64,000 nt of DNA from Deltaproteobacteria bacterium. GTDB taxonomy: Bacteria; Myxococcota; Kuafuiibacteriia; Kuafuiibacteriales; Kuafuiibacteriaceae. The notes under the pieces were generated by a model. It searched no databases. It worked only from the letters and a program-made list of their open reading frames with translations, and had not been told where the DNA came from. The DNA lies in assembly GCA_011526105.1 (NCBI GenBank), contig WYAZ01000029.1:1-64000 (forward strand). Reading direction: 5' to 3'. Below, one piece after another: positions 53,666-63,366 of this stretch (position 1 is its first letter; the number at the start of each line of letters is the position of its first letter). Both the position numbers and the translations under genes were made by a program.

Positions 53666-54706
53666 TCACGGCTTGACGCCATCGAGCACGGTACGCACCA
53701 GCTCGGCCGGTCGAACGCCAGAGGCCTCCGCGTGGAAGTTCGTGACCACGCGGTGAGCCAGCACCGGAACCGCGATCGCGCGAACGTCGTCGATGCTCGG
53801 CACCGGACGTCCCGCGAGGGCCGCACGCGCCTTGGCGCCCAGCACGAGGTACTGAGACGCGCGGGGACCGGCACCAAAGGAGACGTACTCCTTGATCCGG
53901 TCTCGGGCTGCGGCCTGCAAGTGCTCTCCTGCCGAGTCGGGTCGGGTCGCGCGGGTGAGCGCGACCGCGTGTTGCACGACGTTTTCGGGTGCGGGCACAC
54001 GCCTCACCAGAGCCTGCAAAGCGAGGATGCGCTCCGGCGAGAGCACCTTGGGCAAGGCGGGCTTCTCCTCTCCGGTGGTCGTGCGCACGATCTCGACCTC
54101 TTCGCGCTCCGCTGGGTACGCCACGTCGAGCATGAACATGAACCGGTCGAGTTGGGCCTCGGGTAGTGGATAGGTCCCCTCTTGCTCGATGGGGTTCTGG
54201 GTGGCGAAGACGTGAAACGGCGGCGGGAGGCGGTGGGTCGCTCCGGACGCGGTCACTTGCAGCTCTTGCATGGCCTGAAGCAGGGCTGCCTGGGTCTTGG
54301 GCGGGGTTCGGTTGATCTCGTCCGCCAAGAGCAGGTTCGTAAAGATCGGTCCTTGGACGAATCGAAAAGTTCGACGGCCGGTGTCGAGGTTCTGCTCGAG
54401 TACGTCGGTGCCAGTCACGTCCGAAGGCATGAGATCCGGCGTGAACTGAATGCGGTTGAACCGCAGATCGAGCACCTCCGCCAGCGTCTGGATGAGGAGT
54501 GTCTTGGCCAGACCGGGAACACCCACGAACAGAGCGTGGCCGCGAGAGAAGAGCGCGATGAGCAGATGCTCGATCACCTCGCGTTGTCCGATGATGCGCT
54601 GTCCGATGGCCTCGGCGGTGGCTCGACCGGAGCGCGCGAGTTCATCGATGAGCTCGCGATCGGATTCGGGGGAGGCGGCGTCAACCGACGCTTCGGATTC
54701 AGTCAT
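53666..54706 (-). CDS. MoxR-type AAA+ ATPase
   Basis: 346 residues. AAA_3 domain with Walker [31 protein letters not shown], Walker [24 protein letters not shown], sensor 1 [27 protein letters not shown], and a C-terminal lid domain with [18 protein letters not shown]. All residues for ATP hydrolysis are present. In MoxR operons these ATPases are proposed to remodel or activate the VWA-containing products of their neighbours. It starts 5 bases after the peptidase stop. Confidence 0.95.
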   Translation of the reverse strand: MTESEASVDAASPESDRELIDELARSGRATAEAIGQRIIGQREVIEHLLIALFSRGHALFVGVPGLAKTLLIQTLAEVLDLRFNRIQFTPDLMPSDVTGTDVLEQNLDTGRRTFRFVQGPIFTNLLLADEINRTPPKTQAALLQAMQELQVTASGATHRLPPPFHVFATQNPIEQEGTYPLPEAQLDRFMFMLDVAYPAEREEVEIVRTTTGEEKPALPKVLSPERILALQALVRRVPAPENVVQHAVALTRATRPDSAGEHLQAAARDRIKEYVSFGAGPRASQYLVLGAKARAALAGRPVPSIDDVRAIAVPVLAHRVVTNFHAEASGVRPAELVRTVLDGVKP

Positions 54707-54711
54707 GCGAT

Positions 54712-56538
54712 TCAGCTTCCTTCTTCTCGGGGTACGATACGCTGCGCCTTGCCGCCAGGGGCCACGAGCTCGATCGTGACGTTCAAGGTAGACGGCGGGC
54801 CCTTCGGCGGGAGGAGCAAGAGCTCGGCCGCACCCGATGCGACCGAAAAGGGCCCGGTGGGCGTCGTGAGACCCGTCGCCAAGACCCGACCGTCGCGCCG
54901 CAGATAGACTCGATGAAAGGGGGCGGCGTCGACCTCGAGCAGGCCGCCCACTCCGAGGTTGTTCGAGCTGCGGCTGCCGCTCTCGCCCATCAGGAGGCGC
55001 ACGACACGCTGCGCTTCTTCCACCGCCGGCTCGTTCTTCTCCTCGCTGAAGATGGCGTAGCGCAGATGGTGAATCCTGGGGTCGAAAGGGTTCATGGCGA
55101 TGGCCCGTTCGAGCATCAGCTTCGCCTCGCTCAGCTTCTTCTGACGAACCAGGATCTCGGCGAGCGTGACGTTGGGACCGGCGAGGTCGGGGCTCGCCTC
55201 GAGCGCGGTGCGAGCGGCCTTCTCGGCCGATGCGAAGTCGCCGACCTCGAGGGCGACCTTGGCGAGGCGCGCCGAGATGACGGCCGACTTGGTCTCCGCG
55301 TAGGCCTTCTCGAGCTCCTCCTTGGCGGCGGGAAGCCGACCGCGGGCGTAGAGGAGATCGGCCGCTCGTGCGTAGCGTCGCGCCTTCTTGGAGAGCCCAT
55401 GCAGGCCGTCGTCGGGGGTGTCATCCCGGTCCTTGACCACCTTCTCGTGCTCGGCTGCCGCGACGCCTTCTCGCTTCACCTTTCGAGTCTTCAGCGAGGC
55501 GATCCAGCGGCCCGAGAGCGTCTCGAGGTTCACGCCAAAGGCAGCGAGCACTGCTTCGTCTTCGTCCTTGTCCTCGGAGAGCTTGGTCAAGATCGTCCGC
55601 ACCGCCGGCCAGCCCTTCTGGTCGACCATGTACTCGATGAAGGTGAAGACCTCTGCGAAGGCGAGCGCGGTCTCCTCCTGGGTCTTCAGCTTCGCCATCG
55701 AGGGATGCATCTTCTCAAAGGGGATGAGCCGGTCCGCTTTCGCCGCCGCCTCGAGCGACTTCTGCGCCTGAATCGACAGGCCCAGGCCGGCTCGGTCCCG
55801 CCAGGCGGTCTCCGCGAACTTCGCGATGCCCTCGTGCAGCCAAATGGGTACGCTGTTCTTCGATGCCCCGCCGATGATGAGGTGCGTGAGCTCGTGCGAG
55901 AGCGTGTCTCTCCACTCGTAACCAAAGAGCACCGCCCTCGGGCTCGTGATCATGAGACGATTCCACTTGCACAGCGCGATGGTGCCGGAGTTCTTGATCT
56001 CGTCGCGCGTGAGCGAAGAGACCTGCGCCAAGGTCGAAGCGCCGGGATAGATCTCGATGACGACGCGAGACGCCGGCCGCCATCCGAGCAGCTCACCGAT
56101 GCGCTCTCGGGCTGCCTCTGCCGTCTCGAGGGCCCATGTCGCGAGGATCTCGTCCTTCCCCGGTGAGAACCGCACGATGAAGTGGTCGCCGTAGAGCTCT
56201 TGAAAGCCGCGCGTGGCTTCGAGCGCCGACTTGGCGAACGCCATGTCTCGCAGCAGAAACTCGGGCGCGCCGGCCGCCTTGGCCCGCTCGAACGACTCCA
56301 TCGCGCCCGCATAGTCTGACAGATGAAACTTGACGTTCGCCACCAGCGCGATGACCGCGGCGTCGTGCGGGTCGATGCGAAACGCCTGAGTGGCGAGCTG
56401 TCGGGCCTCGTCGACGCGCCAAGAGCCGAGCGCGACGAAGCCGCGCTGCACGAGGCTCTCGGTCTCGCTGCTCCACGCCGCGCGGGGTGCGAGCAAGACG
56501 AGGCAGAGCCCGAGGCCGGCGACGAGTGAGCGAATCAC
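54712..56538 (-). CDS. exported MA-type metallopeptidase with TPR region
   Basis: 608 residues. Signal peptide [23 protein letters not shown]. Residues 30-95 contain TPR units, then a gluzincin peptidase domain (about 120-330) with [10 protein letters not shown] (zinc His) and, 16 residues on, HEGIAKFAE, whose Glu fits the third zinc ligand of Peptidase MA. Residues 385-510 carry further TPRs ([21 protein letters not shown] and so on) and 525-608 a beta domain. The catalytic residues look complete, so it is probably a periplasmic or lipoprotein-directed peptidase. It overlaps the DUF4175 gene by 4 bases. Confidence 0.9.
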   Translation of the reverse strand: MIRSLVAGLGLCLVLLAPRAAWSSETESLVQRGFVALGSWRVDEARQLATQAFRIDPHDAAVIALVANVKFHLSDYAGAMESFERAKAAGAPEFLLRDMAFAKSALEATRGFQELYGDHFIVRFSPGKDEILATWALETAEAARERIGELLGWRPASRVVIEIYPGASTLAQVSSLTRDEIKNSGTIALCKWNRLMITSPRAVLFGYEWRDTLSHELTHLIIGGASKNSVPIWLHEGIAKFAETAWRDRAGLGLSIQAQKSLEAAAKADRLIPFEKMHPSMAKLKTQEETALAFAEVFTFIEYMVDQKGWPAVRTILTKLSEDKDEDEAVLAAFGVNLETLSGRWIASLKTRKVKREGVAAAEHEKVVKDRDDTPDDGLHGLSKKARRYARAADLLYARGRLPAAKEELEKAYAETKSAVISARLAKVALEVGDFASAEKAARTALEASPDLAGPNVTLAEILVRQKKLSEAKLMLERAIAMNPFDPRIHHLRYAIFSEEKNEPAVEEAQRVVRLLMGESGSRSSNNLGVGGLLEVDAAPFHRVYLRRDGRVLATGLTTPTGPFSVASGAAELLLLPPKGPPSTLNVTIELVAPGGKAQRIVPREEGS

Positions 56539-59500
56539 TTGATGATCTCCTCGTAGTATCGGCGAACCGCGTCGCGGTACGAGTCGACCGTCCCCTTCTT
56601 GGCGGCGTCGAGGATGTCCTCGCGGAACTCCGCCGGGGCCTGGAACTGCTCGGGCTTCGGGATCTCGACCTTCTGGTCGTTCATGCGACGCCCATCGGAC
56701 TCGCCGCCGGGCTCTCCATCCGAGCCCGGCCCAAACGGGAGCGGCACCCCAGAGCCGCCTCCGCCTCCTCCACCCTGGCTCATCTCCTGGAGCTGCTTCT
56801 TGAGTGCCTCGAGCGCGTCGAGGGCGCGCCGCTGGTCTCCGGAAGCACCCGGACTGTCGCCTTGGCGCAGACCCTGCTCGGCGTTCTTCATTGCGCCTTT
56901 GGCGTCTTCGAGGAGTTGCTGAGTGCCTTCGCCGACGACCGGGAGGAGCTCCTGGAGCTGCTGAAGCTTCTGGCCGACGCCGCGCGCGCGGTCTTCGATC
57001 TCCGCTTGCCGCTCCGCGAGGCGGTCGAGCTCCCTGCGCTCGTTCTTGGAGAGCATCTCCGCCGGCTTCGGCATGAGCTTCTCGATGTCCTGTGCGACCG
57101 CCTCCAGCTTGGGAGAGGCACGATCGAGATCACGGATCGCGTCTGCGATCTGCTTCTCTCCGCCGAACCAGTCGCCGAAGCGACGCGCCTGGTCGAGGCG
57201 ACGCGCGGACTCTTCTTGCACCTGGCGTAGATTCTGAAGGGCCTGCTCGATCATCTCCTGGGCCGCGCCGAAGTCTTCCGCCTTCAAGGCTTGCCCGGTG
57301 TCCGCCATCCGTTGGAGCAGGCTCTCGTAGGCCTCCCCGCCCCCTGGGTTCTGAGCGCCGGGCTCCGCACGCTCGATGGCCTTGGCCGCATCCGCGAGCC
57401 GATCGAGCTGCTTTTCGATGAATGCGCTCGGGTCGCCCAGGCGGTCCTTCATGCGGTCGCGGAGCGCCTCCGAGACTTGGTCGTTGCGCTTGGTGAGCTC
57501 ATCCTGATCGTTCGACACCGACTCGAGCTCTTTCCAGAGTTGCTCGGCGATCTCCGTGACCTCGCTGTACTCGCGGTTGCCGAGCTCATCGCGGCCCTCT
57601 TGAAGCTCCGCGATCATCGACTCGGTGTTCTTGAGCATGGACTCGAGTTCGTTCATGGCGCCGTCGAGATTGCCTTGCTCCACCATCTCTTGGATGCGGT
57701 CCATGGCCTCCATCGAGTCCGGCGCGTTCAGGGCATCGGGGTTCACGAAGTCGGTGGGGATGGATCCCTTCACGCGGGCGAGATCCCTCGAGATCTCTTC
57801 GATCCGGCGTCGAATCTCGCGCATCGCCTCTTCGAGGATCTGGCGCTTCTCCTCGCTCGGGGCGTTCTTGTAGTCCTCGAGCACCTTTCGAAGTTCCTGC
57901 TGCTGTTCGCGCAGCGCCTTGGTGAGATTCTCGGCGTCGATCATGCGCTGATCGCTGAGGAGATCGGCCAGATAGACGACGTTCTTTTCGAGGCCGTCGA
58001 TCATCTTGCCTTGGTCTCGGCGGACGCGCTGCGTCTCCGGCGGACCGACGCGATGTGCGGTGTGAAAGAAGCGCTCTGCGTCGCGCAGGGCTCGCTCCTT
58101 CATCCGCGCGTCCTGAAGCAGCTCCGAACGGGCACGCTCGAATGCGGTCGCGACCGCCTCGCGTCCGAGCGGATCTTTGCGGATGGCTTCGGCCACCTCC
58201 TTCATGAGTGTTCCGGTGGCCTTGGCTCGTTGCACGATGCCTTTGGAGACCTCGAGCATCGCGGCGTAGGCGGCCTCTTCGCGGGGCCCAAAGAGAGTGT
58301 CCAGGTTGTCTCCGAGCACGTGGACGAGCTCGTCGAGGGCCTTCTCCTGCATCGCGAGCACCTCGCGGTGGTGCGCATCCTTCGAGTAGACGACGAGCTC
58401 CTTGGTCTCCGAACCGCCGACCTTGGGGCCGCTGACGGTGTCATTGTCGAGCGCCTCCACGCTGTAGGCCACGCGATCGCCGGGCTCGAGCGCCAACTTC
58501 GCGAGCTCGAGCTTGGCTTCGCCGCGGTAGAGCGCGCGGCCTCGAGCGGCGCTCGTGAGCGGCACCGTCCCTTCTCGAGCGGTGCCCAGGACCCGCCACG
58601 CCACTTGAACGTCTCCGAGCGCGAAGTCATCCCTGGCTTCGAAACCCAGAGTCAGTGTGTCCTTCTCGTTCACCTGCAACGAAGGCTCGGTGGGCCGTTC
58701 CAACTTCACTTCGGGCGCGAGGTCGGCTTCGAGCTCGATGGACTGGCCTCGGCGCTGTTCGAGCAGCTCTCCTTTGTGGGTCTTGGCGTGGAGCTTCCAC
58801 TTGCCCGAACGTGAGACGATCAAGGTGGCCCGCAGCGAGTGACCATCGATGGAAAAGGGGGTCTTCTGCGCTTCTTCCGGCGCGCCGGCGGGCTCTACGA
58901 GCAGTGTGGCTTCGGACAAAGGAGAGCCGCTGTGGGTCTCGATGGTGACCTCGGTCCCGGGCAAGGCGCGGATGTCGCCGGTGAGGCTCCTCAGCGTCCG
59001 CGTTTGACGCTCCGCATATGCGGGATAGCGGTACGTGAGCAGGATGTCTCCGAGCTCGGGTTCCGGAGCCAAGGGTGAGAGCACTTCTTCGAGGCTCGCG
59101 AAGCTGCGGTAGGCGGTCAGAGCTCGAGCCAGGCCATCGGGTCGGAGCAGACCGAGCAAAGTGAGGAGGCCGGCGACACTCGCCACCGCGTAGAAAAGGC
59201 GCACGCGTCGCTGGGCGGTGCGGCGACGCACGAGCACCGCAGGGCTGAGCCTCGAGGCTTCGTCGGCGGCGCGGGCGACCGCCAGATCGACGAGGACTTC
59301 GCTTTCGGCATAACGGCCGCGATCACGATCGAGCTCGACCGCCGAGCGAAAGCTCACCTCTGGGTTTACGGCGTCGACCGACAGCGCTTCATCGAGCCAA
59401 GCCGCCGTCTCTTTTGGACCGGTGAGGGAGCGTCTTCGCTGAACCCAGAACCGATAGGCAACGAAGCTGAGACCGAGCGCGACGAGGGTGAGTTCGGCGA

Positions 59501-59681
59501 GGAGGATCCGGTCCAAGCTGCTTCGCCACACGCCGAGCAGACCGCCGACGCAAAGGGCGATGAGCACGACGACGGTGGCGCCCAAGAGGGCCTCGATCCG
59601 GAGGGCGGCCCGAAGGCGGCGATTGGTCTCATCGAGGACCCGGTGGAGCCGGCGTGTAGGCTCGGCCGGCGGCATATCCAT
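56535..59681 (-). CDS. large membrane coiled-coil protein, DUF4175-like
   Basis: 1048 residues from the ATG at 59681 (a second ATG at 59675 sits 8 bases after a TAACCT box; the frame is open to 59768). Two N-terminal membrane helices (about 33-53 and 58-78), a third (about 148-166), then an extracytoplasmic beta domain (about 210-430). A long helical, Glu/Gln/Arg-rich coiled-coil region (about 440-1000) contains many heptad stretches such as ELMDELESMLKN-type segments. A Gly/Pro-rich spacer and a short end domain follow. DUF4175 proteins accompany MoxR operons. It is the first gene of the five-gene operon. Confidence 0.86.
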   Translation of the reverse strand: MDMPPAEPTRRLHRVLDETNRRLRAALRIEALLGATVVVLIALCVGGLLGVWRSSLDRILLAELTLVALGLSFVAYRFWVQRRRSLTGPKETAAWLDEALSVDAVNPEVSFRSAVELDRDRGRYAESEVLVDLAVARAADEASRLSPAVLVRRRTAQRRVRLFYAVASVAGLLTLLGLLRPDGLARALTAYRSFASLEEVLSPLAPEPELGDILLTYRYPAYAERQTRTLRSLTGDIRALPGTEVTIETHSGSPLSEATLLVEPAGAPEEAQKTPFSIDGHSLRATLIVSRSGKWKLHAKTHKGELLEQRRGQSIELEADLAPEVKLERPTEPSLQVNEKDTLTLGFEARDDFALGDVQVAWRVLGTAREGTVPLTSAARGRALYRGEAKLELAKLALEPGDRVAYSVEALDNDTVSGPKVGGSETKELVVYSKDAHHREVLAMQEKALDELVHVLGDNLDTLFGPREEAAYAAMLEVSKGIVQRAKATGTLMKEVAEAIRKDPLGREAVATAFERARSELLQDARMKERALRDAERFFHTAHRVGPPETQRVRRDQGKMIDGLEKNVVYLADLLSDQRMIDAENLTKALREQQQELRKVLEDYKNAPSEEKRQILEEAMREIRRRIEEISRDLARVKGSIPTDFVNPDALNAPDSMEAMDRIQEMVEQGNLDGAMNELESMLKNTESMIAELQEGRDELGNREYSEVTEIAEQLWKELESVSNDQDELTKRNDQVSEALRDRMKDRLGDPSAFIEKQLDRLADAAKAIERAEPGAQNPGGGEAYESLLQRMADTGQALKAEDFGAAQEMIEQALQNLRQVQEESARRLDQARRFGDWFGGEKQIADAIRDLDRASPKLEAVAQDIEKLMPKPAEMLSKNERRELDRLAERQAEIEDRARGVGQKLQQLQELLPVVGEGTQQLLEDAKGAMKNAEQGLRQGDSPGASGDQRRALDALEALKKQLQEMSQGGGGGGGSGVPLPFGPGSDGEPGGESDGRRMNDQKVEIPKPEQFQAPAEFREDILDAAKKGTVDSYRDAVRRYYEEIIK

Positions 59682-59776
59682 CGAGGTTAGCACGGGTCCT
59701 TGTTCGCTTCCGGCTTCGCGCCGTCCCGGTTCAGAACGCATCGGGCGCCGCCTTGGTTCCCAAGCCACGGCGAGGG

Positions 59777-59805
59777 TTTATTCCGCGCCGTGCCGGCGCT
59801 AACAT
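59777..59805 (+). promoter_or_regulatory. promoter of ECF sigma operon
   Basis: TTTATT-N17-TAACAT, followed by an approximately 40-base leader with the Shine-Dalgarno AGGAG at 59841-59845. It does not look like an ECF-type promoter, so autoregulation is not evident. Confidence 0.45.
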
Positions 59806-59852
59806 GAATCCCGACCTCGACAGGGTCGTCGGACCGCGCGAGGAGCAATCCC

Positions 59853-60530
59853 ATGCCCGAAGACCGTGATTCAGTGGAAACCCCAGACCAACCGACTTCC
59901 AGCAAAGGCCCAAGCCGGAAGGCGCAGGACCAGGCGCTCGTCGAAGCCGCTCGTGCCGGAGACAACCGCGCCTACGGTCAGCTCGTGGAGACCTATCAGC
60001 GACGGGTCTACGCCTTGGCCTTCGGCATGCTCCGTCACCGCGAGGACGCCTGGGACGTGGCGCAAGAGGCCTTCGTGAAGGCCTACAAGAACCTCGACAA
60101 GTTCGAGGGCCACTCGGCCTTCTACACCTGGCTGTATCGCATCACGTACAACGTCGCGATGGATCACCTGCGCTACTCCAAGCGGCGCGAGACGGTGGAC
60201 ATGGACCAACACGAGCTCGAGCAGCACATCGAGGACGACAAGGGCCACAACTTCTCGAACCCGCTCGAGTCGCTCGATCGCAAGGAGCTGCGTGGTGTCT
60301 TGGCCCGCGCGATGGATGAGCTCTCCGAGAAGCACCGGGCGATCATCGTCTTGCGCGAGGTGGAAGGGCTCTCTTACGAGGAGATGGCGGACGTGCTCAA
60401 GATCTCGAAGGGCACGGTGATGAGTCGTCTCTTTCATGCGCGCAAGAACCTCCAGAAGCTGCTCGAGCCCTATCTGGCCGAGCGCTCCGGCGCGTCCAGC
60501 TCACGGCTGGTTCCGCAAGGAGCGGCCTGA
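59853..60530 (+). CDS. ECF-type RNA polymerase sigma factor
   Basis: 225 residues. Region 2 (about 35-105) has YGQLVETYQRRVYALAFGML, DAWDVAQEAFVKAYKNLDKF and FYTWLYRITYNVAMDHLRY. Region 4 (about 150-205) has LSEKHRAIIVLREVEGLSYEEMADVLKISKGTVMSRLFHARKNL. Region 3 is absent, as in extracytoplasmic-function sigma factors. A 40-residue charged linker separates the two. The putative anti-sigma gene begins 2 bases after its stop, the usual arrangement. Confidence 0.95.
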   Translation: MPEDRDSVETPDQPTSSKGPSRKAQDQALVEAARAGDNRAYGQLVETYQRRVYALAFGMLRHREDAWDVAQEAFVKAYKNLDKFEGHSAFYTWLYRITYNVAMDHLRYSKRRETVDMDQHELEQHIEDDKGHNFSNPLESLDRKELRGVLARAMDELSEKHRAIIVLREVEGLSYEEMADVLKISKGTVMSRLFHARKNLQKLLEPYLAERSGASSSRLVPQGAA

Positions 60531-60532
60531 AC

Positions 60533-61192
60533 ATGAGCGAGGGCGCCGACAAACCTTCATGGCTCAGCGAGTGCTTGAAGGAAGAGATCGAAGAAGCGCT
60601 CGAGGCGCGAGATTTCTCTCCCTTCGCCGGTGAGGTCCTGAAGAAGATCGAAGTCGAAGTCGAAGCGTCTTTGTCCGAGCCTTTCGTCGCCGCCGCGAGC
60701 CTACGAGCGGAGGTCGAGCAGGAGCTCGAGTCCCGGAGTCCTCACTGGTCGGCTTTCACAAAAGGTGTGCTGCGCGAGATCGATCGCGAAGAGCGCGCCG
60801 AAGCACGCCAGCCCTTGGTCGACCGCGCGGTCGGAGAGCTTCGCCGCGACGTAGAGACCGAGCTCGAGCGCGCGGAACCCCAGTTCGAGCATCGCTTTCA
60901 ACGCGACCTGAGTCGGCAGCTCAGAAAGTCCGGGCCCAGTCTCTACGAACGGATCTCGGCCTTCTTCTCCACGTACTTTGAAGGCTGGCGGGCTGGGGCG
61001 GGGTTCGCGGCCGCGGTGGCGGCGGTCTTCCTGCTCATCATTGCGGCGCCGCGCATCGAGCCCCCGCCGGACCGGGTCATGGTTCCCCGCGAAGACCGCG
61101 GCTCCATGGTCGTCAAAGAGGTGAGCTTCGAGGGTCGGGTCATGGTGATCGAGGGCGAAGGCGTCACCTTCGTCTATCTGTCGGACTCCTGA
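60533..61192 (+). CDS. putative anti-sigma factor, single-pass membrane protein
   Basis: 219 residues. Cytoplasmic part (1-150) is a long, strongly charged helical region (LKEEIEEALEARDFSPFAGEVLKKIE); a membrane helix follows at about 157-175 (GFAAAVAAVFLLIIAA), then a short external domain ending VKEVSFEGRVMVIEGEGVTF. It has no HxxxCxxC zinc motif, so it is not a classical ZAS anti-sigma; the call rests mainly on position and topology. The next gene starts 16 bases downstream. Confidence 0.7.
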   Translation: MSEGADKPSWLSECLKEEIEEALEARDFSPFAGEVLKKIEVEVEASLSEPFVAAASLRAEVEQELESRSPHWSAFTKGVLREIDREERAEARQPLVDRAVGELRRDVETELERAEPQFEHRFQRDLSRQLRKSGPSLYERISAFFSTYFEGWRAGAGFAAAVAAVFLLIIAAPRIEPPPDRVMVPREDRGSMVVKEVSFEGRVMVIEGEGVTFVYLSDS

Positions 61193-61208
61193 CGGGGTAA
61201 GAGGGCTC

Positions 61209-61640
61209 ATGCGCGCGGTGTGGATGCTCAGTCTGTTTCTTCTCGGCCCAGGGTCGGCTTTTGCCGACAACGAGAAGGTCGATCTCGAGATCAAGGTCGT
61301 CTCGCTGTCGACCAAAGAGGGGAAGTTTGAGCCCGAGCTGAAGGCCTTGCTCGCCAAACTACCGCTCAGCTTCAAGAGCGGCGAGACCGTCGATGGACAC
61401 ACCAAGCCGGGCGTCGCGAAGGGCGAGAGTGTTCGTTTTCAGGTCAAGGGCACCAAGGAATGGGTCACGGTTTCGGTCGAGGACATCGGCGCCGCCGGCA
61501 TCGACTTCAAGGTCCAGCTCGGTGAGAAGACGGCGGCCATGAGCGTCCGCGCCACCAAACGTGGCGCGACCGCCATCGCCGGTCCCATCGCCAAGCCCGC
61601 GCCGGACACCGAGCTCTTCGTCGTGATCACGCCGCGTTGA
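61209..61640 (+). CDS. small exported protein
   Basis: 143 residues. Signal peptide MRAVWMLSLFLLGPGSAFA; mature part with strand-rich sequence (KVDLEIKVVSLSTKEGKFEPELKAL ... ELFVVITPR) and no Cys. Family not recognised. Third gene of the sigma/anti-sigma operon, so possibly a periplasmic partner of the sensing pathway. Confidence 0.75.
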   Translation: MRAVWMLSLFLLGPGSAFADNEKVDLEIKVVSLSTKEGKFEPELKALLAKLPLSFKSGETVDGHTKPGVAKGESVRFQVKGTKEWVTVSVEDIGAAGIDFKVQLGEKTAAMSVRATKRGATAIAGPIAKPAPDTELFVVITPR

Positions 61641-61648
61641 GCGCGCGC

Positions 61649-62302
61649 TCATCCGCCGCAGTTGAGCACTTTCTCCCAGGCTTCCCGCGACGGAAAGAGA
61701 CCCTCCGCAAACTCGTACTGCGGTGGGCAGAGTTCATCGTCCGGGGTTCCGTAGATGATGTAGCCATTTCTTCGCCCACACGGGTCGATGAACGAGACGC
61801 TCGTCCTCGCCCGATACTCGCAGGTGGGATCACACATCGCGTCTTGGATCACTCCCGAGAGCGTGGGCGCGGTGTTTCCGCGGAGCTCGTAGTACCCGGG
61901 GCACTGACCGTTCAGATCGGCGAAGCCCCGGGCGTATTCGTAGCCCCCTGCGCACTTCACAATGATGATGTCGAGATCGAGGTAGTCGCAGCCGGCATCA
62001 GCGGAGAGGTCTCTGTCCTCGGACGCATCGGCGAGTTCACCGGCGTCGAGCGGGTCTCCCCGATCCGTGGGTTCCCCATCGCTGGGGCCTGCCTCCAGCC
62101 CCCCTCCGAGGTCTTCGACGGGAGCTGAGGCGTCTCGTTCGCTTCCCAGGTCCGCCCCGGCGTCGAGCGAGGCATCCGCGAACTCCGCGTCTTTGCCCGC
62201 ATCCGCACCATCGCGGCCGAGCGCGTCCAGCGCGAGGTCCGGGCCGACGTCGTCGGAACAAGCCGCAAGCACAATGAGGGTGAGTAGGGCCGCACGAGTC
62301 AT
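61649..62302 (-). CDS. Cys-containing lipoprotein with acidic linker
   Basis: 217 residues; signal MTRAALLTLIVLAAC gives a Cys15 anchor. Residues 16-100 are an Asp/Ala/Gly-rich linker (DAGKDAEFADASLDAGADLG and similar). The compact C-terminal domain (about 102-217) has eight or nine Cys (DAGCDYLD, VKCAGG, GQCPGYYE, DAMCDPTCEYR, DPCGRRNG, DELCPPQ, LNCGG), presumably disulfide-linked. Function unknown. Its ATG overlaps the stop of the upstream arginase-fold gene (ATGA). Confidence 0.82.
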   Translation of the reverse strand: MTRAALLTLIVLAACSDDVGPDLALDALGRDGADAGKDAEFADASLDAGADLGSERDASAPVEDLGGGLEAGPSDGEPTDRGDPLDAGELADASEDRDLSADAGCDYLDLDIIIVKCAGGYEYARGFADLNGQCPGYYELRGNTAPTLSGVIQDAMCDPTCEYRARTSVSFIDPCGRRNGYIIYGTPDDELCPPQYEFAEGLFPSREAWEKVLNCGG

Positions 62303-63366
62303 GGCGTTTTGTTTCGTGTTCGAAGAACGCTCGAGGCCGAGCGCCTCCGCCTCTTGGAGTTGTCGGTAGGGTCTCGTTTTTCGGTGCGTGTTTCGAGCGC
62401 CTCGGCGCCGCCGGTCGAGATCGCCGCTTCGAGCGCGTCGTAGAGCTCGACGATCGCTTCGAGACTGTCCTCACGCTCCGCGGTCTCGAGCGCCGTCAGC
62501 CCCTCGGTCAGGCCGCAGAAGTCCGCCCCGATGATCCGTCGATGTCGACCGATGTCGCGGATCAACTCGAGGAGCACGCCCCACTCCATGTCGCCCTGGT
62601 TCTCGGTCACGACGGACGCATCTGTTCCGCGGCGCCAGTCGGTCACCGGGCGCGTTCGGGCCACGTCGAGATCGACGGTGAGATAGACGGGGAGCTTTGG
62701 CAGCGCGCTCAGATCGAGATCCTCGAGACCTCGCCATCGCACCACCAAGGCCGACCCATTGGCCTCTCCGCGAGCGGGCAGCCTCTTTCGGCTGGCCTTT
62801 TTCACCGCGGGATTCTGTCGCGCCGAATGGAGGGCCTCGGCCGAGAATGGGAAGTAGGCGTGTTCGAGATCCGACCCGCTCACTTGGTACTGGTGAAGTC
62901 GCGAGAAGTAGTCACACCGAAAATGGTCGAGGTGATCGAGGCACGGCACGGGGTAGTCGGCCTCCTTCAGACACGGGAGGTATTGGCCGAGCAGATACAC
63001 CGACGCAATCGCCGGGTTCTCGAGGATACGGCCCACGAAGCTCGCGCAGGTGGCTTGCCATCGAAACGGGGTCTGAACGTCGGGGTGCGCGTCGATCTGC
63101 AGATAGAGCAAAGGCTCCGCCGCTGGACCTCGCGCCTCGATGAGAGCCTCGACGAGCAGCGCGGTCTCGTGGTGGAAGTTGCCGGAGCCGTTGACCACAA
63201 TGAACGGGCGGTTCGGGAGCGGCCTTGGCTTCTGGCTGCGCGGCCCGAGGGCTCGACCCACCGGATCGAAGACGCGTTCGACGGAGAGCCCTCGGTTCGT
63301 GCGGAGGAACTCGACGCTGGCTCGTGCCTCGGGGTGGTCGATGAGGCAGAGCGCTGGCCCTGTCAC
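62299..63366 (-). CDS. arginase/deacetylase-fold (UPF0489-like) protein
   Basis: 355 residues from a GTG whose first base is shared with the upstream stop. Metal-binding motifs of the ureohydrolase/arginase fold appear in order: NGSGNFHHET (His), YLQIDAHPDVQ (Asp-His-Asp) and YLTVDLDVART (Asp-x-Asp). Spacing and the IDAHPD block resemble UPF0489-type proteins rather than true arginase, and the arginase SFDIDxxDP is replaced. Reaction unknown. The C-terminal 35 residues are basic and disordered (DNSKRRRRSASSVLRTRNKTP). Confidence 0.78.
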   Translation of the reverse strand: MTGPALCLIDHPEARASVEFLRTNRGLSVERVFDPVGRALGPRSQKPRPLPNRPFIVVNGSGNFHHETALLVEALIEARGPAAEPLLYLQIDAHPDVQTPFRWQATCASFVGRILENPAIASVYLLGQYLPCLKEADYPVPCLDHLDHFRCDYFSRLHQYQVSGSDLEHAYFPFSAEALHSARQNPAVKKASRKRLPARGEANGSALVVRWRGLEDLDLSALPKLPVYLTVDLDVARTRPVTDWRRGTDASVVTENQGDMEWGVLLELIRDIGRHRRIIGADFCGLTEGLTALETAEREDSLEAIVELYDALEAAISTGGAEALETRTEKRDPTDNSKRRRRSASSVLRTRNKTP

